A DNA stretch of 64,000 bases from Liolophura sinensis (Eukaryota > Mollusca > Polyplacophora > Chitonida > Chitonidae): the NCBI RefSeq assembly GCF_032854445.1, contig NC_088307.1, positions 8,060,001 to 8,124,000 of the forward strand, given 5' to 3'. The position numbers were made by a program, and so were the translations under genes. Positions 21,900 to 31,859 of this stretch are shown here, piece by piece. The notes under the pieces are model-generated. The model saw only the letters and a program-made list of their open reading frames with translations, made no database searches and was not told where the DNA came from. How positions within the stretch are numbered: position 1 is the first letter of the stretch; every line of letters starts with the position of its first letter.

Positions 21900-24050
21900 T
21901 AGACGCAAGCCGGACAGGTTAAGGCATTGTCCAAAACACGCTTTGTCCAGTTGTTTAACTGTGGAAATCTCGCCGTCTGATAATCTGTGAAAACACTACC
22001 ACCGACTATATAACGTCACCCGAGCTGGCAGAAGCGCGGAGCTGTTATGACGCTGTGACTTTCCAGCTGAGCGCCTATAGCTGTGATCAGGAAGATGTCC
22101 CCTACAACTTCAACTGTCACGATTTATAAGTGCATCGAGCACCTAAGCCTACGCTTTGTTCAACAGCATGGACATAGTGTACCGACGTGATCGGATTAAT
22201 ATGTAGCTTATGTATTAATGCATTCCGCTCATATTTATGGCCTAGGCGTATTCATTTTGTCGCCCGTAATTCGACGTAACGGATCAATAAGCACTTGTGT
22301 TCCCCATTCTGTTTCTTTTTAAAAGTCACTAAAACAACCAGGCCAATTAAGTGATGTCAACTGCATAGGTGCTAAATTTATAAACACATCTCATTGAAGG
22401 GCGTCATGCTTCATGTCACAGCCTATGCAGGCGTAATTGGGCAGAGAGACGATATAAACGTGTTAGTTTGCCCATATAATCGTTCAATAAATTAATCAGA
22501 CAGACAGGCAGACAGACAGACAGACATGCAGACAGTGGGACAGACAATCAATCAGCTAATAAACCAATGAATTAGTCAATCAATCAGCCAAATCGTTAGC
22601 CACCAATCGATGCAAATCACGAAATGCAATTACACAAAACACCACGGATTTTAGTAGTTATTCTCCCTGCTCGACCGTTTACGGCTAATTGAACATCCTG
22701 TCTGTGGATGTTTACGAAAAAAGGCCATCAATACAAAAGACAAGTGATATAACTTTAGCTATTCAGGACGAAAGGTGGAAACATAACTAAACAGCCACGG
22801 GTATTTTTCCTGATGTTGATGGTAACTCAAATTTTAATCTGAAATTCTTACGAGGCCATGGGATGCGTCATGTTAAAGCAACCGGAAACACCATGTCGGG
22901 CCACAGGACAAAACGTTAAAAAGGCAAATCAGGGTGTGGGTGATGTAAGCGGAAATAGCTGTGTTCTAGGATTACAGATATAACGCCTGAATGATAAAAA
23001 TCGATAACATGGCGGCGTTTTTCATTTACTCAGAGTGTTTAATTTTGCTTACTTTGAACTTCGAAATCCAGGTTATGCATCATCAGAAAAGTAAAAGCTA
23101 TGAAGTTTAAGCTTCTTTTTGGTTAGTTCATCGATTCATATATACATTTAACCTGGTGGTTTCTTTTATTTTAATTAGTTTTTCCGTGGCCAAAGATCAG
23201 GAACTATCCATCGGGAATTATCAATTGCAATGTTCATATACGAATGATTTATGCTGTGTCATTCCACGACTACATTGTCCGTCTTTTGTTAAAAGGGCTG
23301 GTATCCAAATAACAGAGGTTTTCCTTGAGATGATATACAATAAACACTGAGTTTGGGCGTGATTTTAATGAGGATCTCTATTGTACGGAATTAAGTGACT
23401 AGCTCTAAGCTTTATTGTATCTCCAAATGATATTGTTGCGATCGGACTAGTGGACGTTCACCAGGTTCTGGACGGCCCGATCTTGGCTCCTGTCCAGAAA
23501 GGCGATGAGCGAGTGTGTCGCATACTAGACCAATACTTGGCCTACACGCATTGACAGTTAAAGCTTCCCACAGCTGTCTTGCTTGTACGCTAAATTGTGT
23601 TGACCACTTGCATCAAAGAATCCGAACACACACGAGCAAACAATACAGCTCATGGATATTGTTGTTGTCTGACAATACATGCCACACTCGTTTCTTTCAT
23701 CTTTATACAATATTCGTCAAAGGCTAGTTTCAGTGTAGATCTTTGCAATAAAATGAAGGAAAGAGTCGTAGACAGACCCCTTTGCAAGGCCACGTCGTAT
23801 GTATAACATAACGAGTTAACACTCGACTCGGAGGTATCCAGGTAACAAGAACAACACTGCAAACTGACAGGTACATGTACATTATGTTATGGCCGTGGGA
23901 CGGTCAGCGTTTCGTTTGACCGGGCGTTGACACAGCTATGCGCCACATGTCGACCTCTTCGATCGCAGGCTTCCTCGAATGATTTAGCTAACGTCTGGTT
24001 TTTACATCCTAATATGCACATTACGAAGCGTCCTATCATATACACGTACA
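21900..24050. other. Intergenic stretch
   Basis: No gene was recognised. A short (CAGA)n microsatellite sits at 22497-22530, followed by 'caatcaatcag'-type simple sequence. Confidence 0.5.
22497..22530. repeat. (CAGA)n microsatellite
   Basis: Imperfect CAGA tetranucleotide run. Confidence 0.9.
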
Positions 24051-24372
24051 TAAAAGCTTGTTTTAGTGGCATTTAGAAGTTGCCACGGAAGTACACTAGA
24101 CAAGGCATTGTTCATGGATTTACAGCTTTTTGGTTTATTGTCACGATGTTTCGATGTAGATACTGGCATCGCTTTCACTTGAAAGGCATTGCTTATGGAT
24201 TTACAACTTCTCGGTTTATTGTCACGACGTTTCGATGCAGATATTAGCATCGTTTTCTTGAAAACAATGCTGAATACGATGCTAGTATCGGCATCGAAAC
24301 GTCGTGAAAATAAACCAAGAAGTTGTAAATCCATAAGCAATTCTTTGTCTAGTGTACATAAAAGCTTGTCAG
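24045..24372. repeat. Three-armed compound inverted/direct repeat
   Basis: One module occurs three times: two direct copies (about 24098-24172 and 24186-24262) and one inverted copy (about 24272-24358). Its landmarks are 'tatggatttacaacttct', 'ggtttattgtcacgacg' and 'tttcgatgcagatattagc'. The second and third copies form a long stem with a short A/T-rich loop. Outer flanks 'acataaaagcttg' also recur at both ends. No protein frame is meaningful across it. Confidence 0.85.
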
Positions 24373-24450
24373 CCAAGGCAGTCCGGAAATTAAATACACA
24401 TATAACCTGCAGTCCTAAAATCTGCTGTAAAGGGTGTCAAAACAATTATA

Positions 24451-24475
24451 CGAGGGGGGGGGGGGGAGGAGGGGA
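24451..24475. repeat. Poly(G) tract
   Basis: A run of about 14 G followed by more G-rich sequence. Confidence 0.85.
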
Positions 24476-25805
24476 CAGACAAAATATGCATCAAATATAG
24501 TTCTTTTTAACTATAATCTCGCAAGATATCGTGATTAACGCGCGGTGCTTTTTGTTATATTACGGCAAGACGACAAAGTATAAAATAGAATAACATGGCG
24601 TCATAATTAAAATTAACGAGTCAACATAACGTTAGTGAAGTCTGTTTCATTGTGTAAGGCATGATATGCGCTTAGGAGTTTTCCTGCCTTCCAATACTCG
24701 AGTTCATGGTTTCGGGTTTGGGACGTAAATAAAGCCAATAATGGTCTCCTTGACAATCCAAAAAGCGGGCTTTGAACCACCGGTTGTTGGAAGACAACTA
24801 GTAAACAACCTCGCGGCAAGAAAACAAGAAACCAATCTGAATTATCTCGAGTCATATCGTTTTGAACAGCAGAATTTCGTTGGGTTTTCTTTCCTCAAGT
24901 TCAGGTAAATCGAGATAGACCATTCTTTACGACACTAACGGTGGATATCCTTTTGACGTCAGCAAATCTAACACATTTCTTTCCTCATATAGATCAATAA
25001 ATCCACACAACAACGGACACTGGTCGAATTATCTTTCCCACACCATTATAGTATCAGTTTACACCCGAACTGACTGATCATCTGTACTAATTCTGTAAGT
25101 ACCAATGACCTGTATGTTCCAGTAATTATTGGGCTGGAGAAAAGTAGGAGTGTCAAATATGCTTTTCGTTTGATTTCTGCATTGAGTTAATTCCAAACTT
25201 AATATCTAAATACAGTCGGCTGAACGAGAAAAAATGGGATATATCCCAGTAATTATAACTATCAATACTATCGCAGTTTTGATTAAATGGTGACCTTCTC
25301 GCCTCCCATGTCCTCTGCGTCTTTCGCGACTTCGTGGAGGTCGCGGTTTCAATAAAACCGCAACTTACGCGGGATAGCTAAGGTTGCAGTCTAGATGGAC
25401 GTTTTCAGCCACCATACTTATCTCCAGCAGAGTGTTTTTAATAACTAAATCATCGCTCACGTCATGACATGATTTACTGCATACTAGGAAGTCTTCTTAA
25501 CGTTAAGAGTACGCAACTACCATGGCAACCAGCAATGTAGTCATTACGTCGCCATAGCTGTTACTGTACGTACTCGTAACATTAAGTGGGCTTCGTAGAG
25601 GTTAGATGTTTTCTTAAACTTCTACTTTCTATTAGATCTCAGAGGTCAGTATGGAAATGAACGGGTCTAAGCCAATTTAGAAGCTTGAAGTAAATCATGG
25701 GATCTAATAGGAAGTAGAAGTTTAAACAGACGTTTACCACCCCTGCTGTCTTGTAATAGGCGCGCTCGGATTGGATATCTGTTGCATAGCTTACATATAC
25801 TCTAA

Positions 25806-25862
25806 AACGTAATCTGTTAAATTTAACAGAAAGTCTGTCGGAGAGATGCCAGAATGTACACT
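25806..25862 (+). repeat. Palindromic flank module (copy 1)
   Basis: Starts 'taatctgttaaatttaacag', containing the perfect 16 bp palindrome CTGTTAAATTTAACAG at 25814-25829. It continues 'aaagtctg...gatgccagaatgta'. It directly precedes the first minisatellite array. Related copies are at 26421-26484, 47118-47175 and, inverted, 53055-53121. Confidence 0.75.
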
Positions 25863-25865
25863 GAT

Positions 25866-26362
25866 TTGGCATGGCATTACGTGGCATATCTTACACTCAC
25901 CTGGATTTGGTTTTCCGTGGCATAGTTTACATTCACCTGGATTTGGTTTTCCGTGGCATAGCTTACATTCACCTGGATTTGGTTTTCCGTGGCATAGCTT
26001 ACATTCACCTGGATTTGGTTTTCCGTGGCATAGCTTATACTCACCTGGATTTGGTTTTCCGTGGCATAGTTTACATTCACCCATGATATAACTTACACTC
26101 ACTCTGCTTGGCTGCCCGTCTCATAACTTACACTCCATCGGATTTGGCTGCCCGTGGCATAGCTTACACTCACTTGACTTGGCTGTACCTGATATGGTTT
26201 ACACTCACTCTCCTTGGCTGTCCCTGGCATAGCTTACACTCACCCGGCTTGAGATGTCCCTGGCATAGCTTATACTTCATCGGATTTGGCTGCCCGTGGC
26301 ATGGCTGACACTCACCCGGCTTGGCTGTCCGTGATATAACTTACACTTACTCGGCTTGGTTT
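25866..26362. repeat. 36 bp minisatellite, first array
   Basis: Six nearly identical 36 bp units, each with 'tggatttggttttccgtggc' then 'atagcttacattcacc', run to about 26085. After them come about seven diverged units (tggctgcccgtggcatag type). Because the period is divisible by three, several frames stay open on both strands. The resulting CKLCHGKPNPGE repeats are an artefact of the array. Confidence 0.92.
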
Positions 26363-26363
26363 A

Positions 26364-26412
26364 CTCTGCTTGGAGTGTAAGCTATGTCACGTACAGCCAT
26401 ACCAAATGAGTG
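26364..26412 (-). repeat. Single inverted minisatellite unit
   Basis: 'gagtgtaagctatgtcacg' and 'tacagccataccaaatgagt' are the reverse complement of one array unit. It sits exactly between the first array and the second flank module. Confidence 0.8.
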
Positions 26413-26420
26413 TGCACAAA

Positions 26421-26484
26421 AAATAATAATCTGTTAATTTTAGCAGAAAATCTGTTGTTTGAGTGATGCTAGAATGTATCCCGT
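26421..26484 (+). repeat. Palindromic flank module (copy 2)
   Basis: 'taatctgttaattttagcag', then 'aaaatctgttgtttgagtga' and 'tgctagaatgtatc'. Same module as copy 1, in the same orientation, directly before the second array. Confidence 0.75.
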
Positions 26485-26487
26485 GAT

Positions 26488-26858
26488 GTAACTTACACTC
26501 ATTCGGTGCGGTTGTCCGTGGCATAACGTGGCGTGGCTTACGCTAACTCGACTTGGCTGTCTCTGATATAGCTTACACTCACTCGACTTGGCTGTCCCTT
26601 ATATAACTAACACTCACTCGACTTGGCTGCCCCTGATATAACTTACACTCACTTGAATTGGCTGTCCCTGATATAACCTACACTCACTCGACTTGGCTGT
26701 CCCTGATATAACTTACACTCACTCGACTTGGCTGTCCCGGATATAACTTACACTCACTCGACTTGGCTGTCCCTGATATAACTTATACTCACTCGACTTG
26801 GCTGTCCCTGATATATCTTACACTCACTCGGCTTGGCTGTTCGTGATATACACTCAGA
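26488..26858. repeat. 35-36 bp minisatellite, second array
   Basis: About ten units of the form 'cttacactcactcgacttgg' followed by 'ctgtccctgatataa'. It is clearly related to the diverged part of the first array. Confidence 0.9.
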
Positions 26859-27517
26859 AAAGCTCACGTGCTGAAACCAAGAAGCCAGTGAGAATTAAAT
26901 TATTGTTTTGAAACACTGCGTGAATGTCGGGGAAGTCCAAGCTGTGTTGCGTGTCTCACGATAACCGCTGAAATCTTGTTCTTTCTTGCGAGATGCGAAC
27001 TTTCAAACGAGCTTTCGCGCTCGAGCTGGGAGACATACCTGTTAAAAGTCTGGTGCAGCAAAAAGTATCCAACTGCTGTGGTGTCTGCGAGGCAGAAATA
27101 CTTATAAATGTAAGTCAGAATGTCAAATAGTGATCAGTATGTCATGACTACCTATCAAATGTCATTGCTGTTTTGACCTGGAAATGTGTGAAGGAAAAGG
27201 TACTAGCTAGTTCAGTTCCTAGATCCTTACAGCCTCCCATGCTTACAGATCACTTATGGATCAGGTGAAGCGTCTGGACTAAGGCGTTCGGTGACAGATG
27301 ATCCAAGACTCAAAAAACCCAGCTCTTTCAACTTTTTTCTCAACCGTTGTTGGTTATATTTATCAAATCTTCTAGAATTTAGTGTTAGCGAGATAAAATC
27401 ATTATTCCCAAAAATGGCATTACGTGCCAAAAAAAAAGATAAAAAAATTTGTAGATAAATTGTGCTCTCCATTGAAAATAAATAGATCTCTCAGCTAGTT
27501 TATATCACAGCCGAAAA

Positions 27518-27615
27518 GTCGATCTGAGAGCTGGTCTATCGATCTGAGAGCTGATCTATCGATCTGAGAGCTAGTCTATCGATCTGAGAGCTAGTCTATC
27601 GATCTGAGATCTGGT
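27518..27615. repeat. 20 bp tandem repeat
   Basis: Five units of gatctgagagctagtctatc with single-base variation, in register. Confidence 0.92.
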
Positions 27616-28235
27616 CAATACAAGTACAGACTCACACAACATATCGACTGAGATTGAAGCAATATTTCTAATTTATTATGTCACATTTCATCTCCGGCGC
27701 AAAAGTGGCTCTTCAATTAAAGATGACCAGATCAAGCCCTGATGGGCTCTCTGTCTTGTAAAATATCCGAAGTCGAACTATAATAATTGTATTACATATA
27801 CTGCGGAAAGCCACATTAACGTACACTTTGCCCTATCTTTGGGTCTATGTGTATACGTTATTTCTGTCGGAGAGTAACTATAGGTGGGAAGAAATTACAA
27901 TCAAAAAGAAGAAATATATTCACATGAAATAAATTAAAACAGATAGATATGTTTTGAATATCTTAATATATTTATGGTAAAAGTAAATATATACACTATA
28001 TCTGTATTTACGTATAACGTACATAAAACATAAATTTTAAATATACACACAATACTGTCTTATATATAAATTCAGCCTGATATCTGAGAATTATTCATAA
28101 CATTAAACTGCACCGATTTGAATAAGATTAAAATTATGTCTATACAATACAGTTATGTAATATAGCCCTAGTTTGGTTTTGTTTCATCTCTTGTAGAATA
28201 CACGGCAAATGTTGACTAGTCTTAATGACTTATAT

Positions 28236-28470
28236 ATTCATTTATTTATTTCATTGTTATTTTACACCGAACTCAGGAATATTTCAATTATTCGACGGCG
28301 GCCAGCTTTATGATGGGAGGAAACTGGGCATAAAGCCACGGCCACCCGCAGGCTGCCGCCAGACCTTTTCGTGTATACAGCGAGAGAGGAAGCCAGCATG
28401 AGCTGGTCTTGAACTCACAGCTACCGATTGGTTGGAGGCTCCTGCGTCCTACGATCCGGACTAGCAGAGC
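28236..28470 (-). mobile_element. tRNA-derived SINE (family 1), nearly complete
   Basis: (ATTT)n tail complement, 'cgacggcggccagctttat', 'gccacccgcaggctgc', 'gaagccagcatgagctgg' and 'ttgaactcacag' are all present, with diverged sequence toward the head. Confidence 0.85.
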
Positions 28471-28835
28471 TTGACCCCGGTGGCGCCATCTTTGAAAGCC
28501 ATTCTTGTACTGAATGTTTCTTATATGTGCCACGCATGGTAAATATCGCATATTGTTATATATCCCACAGGGAATGGGGATAATCAATAGCAGTCGATCT
28601 ATAGTGTTTTTTAAAAATCTATTCGTGTTGCTGTTTTGCTGCCATGCGGAGACCTGATCTCAGACCGACAAACCGGCCCACTTGCCTACATGTCCATAGA
28701 TCTTTCACGTTACGCTACGTAAAGTCACACACAGACCGATTTAGGCCGTGCTATATTTGACTTTTATACTTAGTACTCCGTGATTTTAATTCACACGCCT
28801 GTTAAAAGTATCACGGCAATAAATAAACACATGTA

Positions 28836-28959
28836 AGAAATAATGGCTTCATTCACTGCGCTTGAGCCATGATAAAAAGGAAGTGTCCATTGTTTTTGGA
28901 ACAGGCCCCAGGCCCTGTCCTAAAACAATGGACGCTTCTTTTTTACTGCCATTATTTCT
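28836..28959. repeat. Long hairpin-forming inverted repeat
   Basis: The inner arms are about 34 bp (28873-28907 and 28912-28945) with few mismatches and a tiny loop at 'ggccccaggcc'. Each arm carries 'gtccattgtttt' or its complement. Outer arms agaaataatggc (28836-28847) and gccattatttct (28948-28959) pair as well. It could be a palindromic MITE or a structured RNA precursor. An open frame runs through it only incidentally. Confidence 0.85.
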
Positions 28960-29069
28960 GTTCTAACACATCACATGTAAATTACCTTAATATTCAGTTT
29001 TTACTCCCTTTTGATTTTCAAACTGATCCCTATTCACGTCTTTATTTCGATTACACTTCTCTTATATCG

Positions 29070-29180
29070 ATGGCTCCATGGAAGAGTCCAAGAACTACAG
29101 GGTCCACATGTCGAGAAGCAATGAGAACACCGCATTTCGCACGTGATATGTTCACGCTGGTTGTTACAGACATTCCTAAG
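29070..29180 (+). CDS. Candidate first coding exon, product unknown
   Basis: From ATG at 29070 the frame runs 37 codons (MAPWKSPRTTGSTCREAM...TDIPK) to a perfect donor, AAG|GTAAGT, at 29181, phase 0. The composition is protein-like and the start has no repeat character. No family was recognised. The next promising exon on this strand (31691-31781) has an incompatible entry phase, so at least one more exon would be needed if the two belong together. Confidence 0.28.
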
Positions 29181-30189
29181 GTAAGTTTTTGCGCAAAGAT
29201 TTCAATCGGGAGTGTTGACGGCAATGATGAACGGGATATTTAGCTAACAAGGTGACAAGCGCTACGCAAGAAGCTACGGCAGTCAGAGGTAGTGAATGCA
29301 ATGTGCAAACTGTCTAAACGTACGCCGGTAGCGTACAGAAAAGGTTACCAGCTACGAACTCTCGGCTAGCTCAACTGTTTTTTTTTTGCCGTCACTGACA
29401 ACATGTAGCCCGAGATGAAAGCCTGCAGGCATGGATATCTCCGACACTTACTTACCACCAGATATTTTAATGTGTTATTTAGAGTCTTTCAGGGTTTTCA
29501 TGTGGGCGCTCGAAAAGACTTTTTTATCTGCCACGTCACACGATAAAGACTGGACGTTTTTGACTGGATCGTCAAAATTTCGATGGAAAATTAAAATAAA
29601 TAAATGAACATGTGAAAGTAGAATTTTGCTGATGCTTTTCGTTATTTATGTTTCGTAGTTGCTAATTGTACATAGATCTGTTGGTGAGTGTAAGTAATCT
29701 GTCCTCAAGTTAAAATGTTGACCTACATATAGATTGCTCGACTTCATGTTCATGACGTCATACTGTTTGTTTTCATACGTTTAACTGTGCTAAACCAACC
29801 TAACCCTGCTGAACGCTATGACGTTACTCTTCGACAACATGTTGGGTCGCGTGAAAAAATTCACTGCATATACGGTCCGATATATGCAGTCGATGTCTCT
29901 GTTCTCTGTGTATTACGTATTTGACAGATGTGTTAGAATACTTTTTAATACTTTGTCTACACTTAAATCAATAAATAATTAAAATTGCTATTTGGAAGTT
30001 TTTACTTTCGAAATACTAGGCCTATAGGCCTACGTCACTGGAATATAGGGCTTATAATAAGTCCAAACTTATGCTCGACAGATAAATAAACAAGTACCTG
30101 TTTGTAAAATGTATGGTGCTCTAGTCGATTCTGTAGTGGGACCTAATACCCAGTGTACCATGTTACCCCACCTTTTTCTGAACCTAACC

Positions 30190-30388
30190 AGGTAAGCATG
30201 CAGGCTTGTTTTTCCAGCGCAAACTTAAAAACGAACCCGTGGATGGTCGTGGCTTTCCCCGGCCTCTGCCCAGTTCCCTCCCAACAAAATGCTGGCCGCC
30301 GTTGTATAGGTGAATTATTGTCGAGTACACCGTAAGAGGACCAATCAATTAAAAAAAAAAACAAACAAATAAATAAATAAATAAATGA
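30190..30388 (+). mobile_element. tRNA-derived SINE (family 1), 5'-truncated
   Basis: Begins around 'catgcaggcttgtttttcc'. It has 'ggatggtcgtggctttcccc', 'aaaatgctggccgccgttg', 'gagtacaccgtaagagg' and ends in A-run plus (AAAT)n. Confidence 0.82.
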
Positions 30389-30711
30389 AATCTAAAAATA
30401 AAAAATACTTTGAACTCTTGTATGTCGTAGAGTATAATCAAAAAGAAGCCTTTCCACATGTCCCATGTACCTATATATTGTCAGAAAACGTGAAGTGAAA
30501 GTTCACATTTTGCACGACAATTTACACGGATTCCCGCATTGTATATAATCAAATGATGTAGGAATTTTTTTTACTACTTAGTCTTTTCATTTCGCGTGGC
30601 AGGTATTGACCACAATCCAAGTGTCACTTGTGCTCTCCAAGTTCAGTTTCCGTTGTTAATTATCGTCTTCATCTTGTATTGTGTATTATAATATTACGGA
30701 TTTTGACTATT

Positions 30712-30975
30712 GCTGCATCGGTTGGCGCTCAGCACTGAGAGTTTAGAGCAAGGAATCGGGATTAGTTTGCCCAGTGTCAGTATAATGTGACTGGGTGGGA
30801 TGTCATGTCTAGTGTCTTCGGCGGCTTGATAATTCAGCGGCAGCAGCTCTTTGGCGGCATGGACTTGCCCTGTCACAAGAAGACATGGTATACGTTTACA
30901 CACCTAATGACTCCTCGTCGTCATATCACTGTTACACGTTAAATCCAAGCATTCATTTATTCATTCATTCGAAAT
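30712..30975 (+). mobile_element. SINE-like family 2, plus-strand copy
   Basis: 'ggcgctcagcactgagagtt', 'gtcagtataatgtgactggg', 'tggacttgccctgtcacaag' and 'aagacatggtatacg', then a (ATTC)n tail. It matches the inverted copies inside the tetraspanin gene. Confidence 0.7.
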
Positions 30976-31423
30976 AATGCATAATGGCTGTGTGAATGAG
31001 TATCAGTCATTTGAGGAGACATCACGCTTTAGAGCGAGATTTGCAGGTTACTGGATAGACTCGTGTTCACGTGTCAGTCCTATCGTTTTGAATTCACGTT
31101 GAGAAGCGAATTTTTGCATCACATGAAGTATATCCATTGGTGAGTATGAAAATGCTAATCATTGACCGCAATTTAAAATGATTGAAAATTGAAGCAATGA
31201 TAACTCCCATAGTTCCTCATGTACCATAACATGATTGGCTTCTTTTCCTCTCTGTACGGGTATACTGTACACTGTATGAATGGGCATGAATACGCCATAC
31301 TGTTACTGTAACAAACGTTGAAATAATGAGTTATCTCGGCTCGGAGTTTTACTCATTCCTTTAACATAATATACTATATAAATCTACTAGTAGTGGGTAG
31401 GCATTATTGATCTGATGTGGGCT

Positions 31424-31545
31424 TTATTTATTTATTTGATTGGTGTTTTACGCCGTACCCAAGAATATTTCACTTATATGACGCTGGCCAGCCTTATGGT
31501 GCGAGGAAACCGGGCAGAGCCCGGGAGAAACACACGACTACGTGT
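31424..31545 (-). mobile_element. SINE (family 1) 3' half
   Basis: (ATTT)n, 'gattggtgttttacgccg', 'aagaatatttcacttatatg' and 'aaaccgggcagagcccggg'. The head half is absent. Confidence 0.85.
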
Positions 31546-31690
31546 GCTAATCAAGGTGAACGTTAGTCTGCCGAAACAAGTCAGCCCAAGCGGTCACTGT
31601 TTCTACATTGCTGTCCTCATAAAACTATGATATTTTGTTCACAAATATTGCAGTGTATAGGTGTAAAGAATGACGTACGTGTTATTATAG

Positions 31691-31781
31691 TTTGGAACTG
31701 ACGTGCATAGGCGGGAAACAACCGGATTTTGAAGGCTCGTACGCCGGTGAGTTCTTTGTCCTTGCAGACGAGATTATCTGG
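31691..31781 (+). CDS. Candidate internal exon, product unknown
   Basis: An AG acceptor at 31689-31690 is followed by 30 open codons after one leading base. The peptide contains GGKQPDFEGSYAGEFFVLAD and ends EIIW at an ideal donor, TGG|GTAAGT. Reading through the donor stays open for 25 more codons (VSPMEGTD...), with a stop at 31857-31859. Entry phase is 2, exit phase 0. The peptide looks like real protein, but I do not recognise a family and cannot build the rest of the gene. Confidence 0.28.
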
Positions 31782-31859
31782 GTAAGTCCAATGGAGGGCA
31801 CAGATGCAATGTACTGGGAGAGAATAACAGCAGTTCGTTCAAAGACAACCTTTACGTAA

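Noticed and set aside
25791-26102. Open frame with CKLCHGKPNPGE repeats resembling a CxxCH (heme- or zinc-binding) repeat protein
   Set aside because: The 36 bp minisatellite is a multiple of three, so several frames on both strands are open. The protein repeats are a by-product of the array.
27254-27472. 72-codon minus-strand frame ending in a plausible basic/serine segment
   Set aside because: The second half looks protein-like, but there is no supporting promoter, partner exon or family. The first half is T-run sequence.
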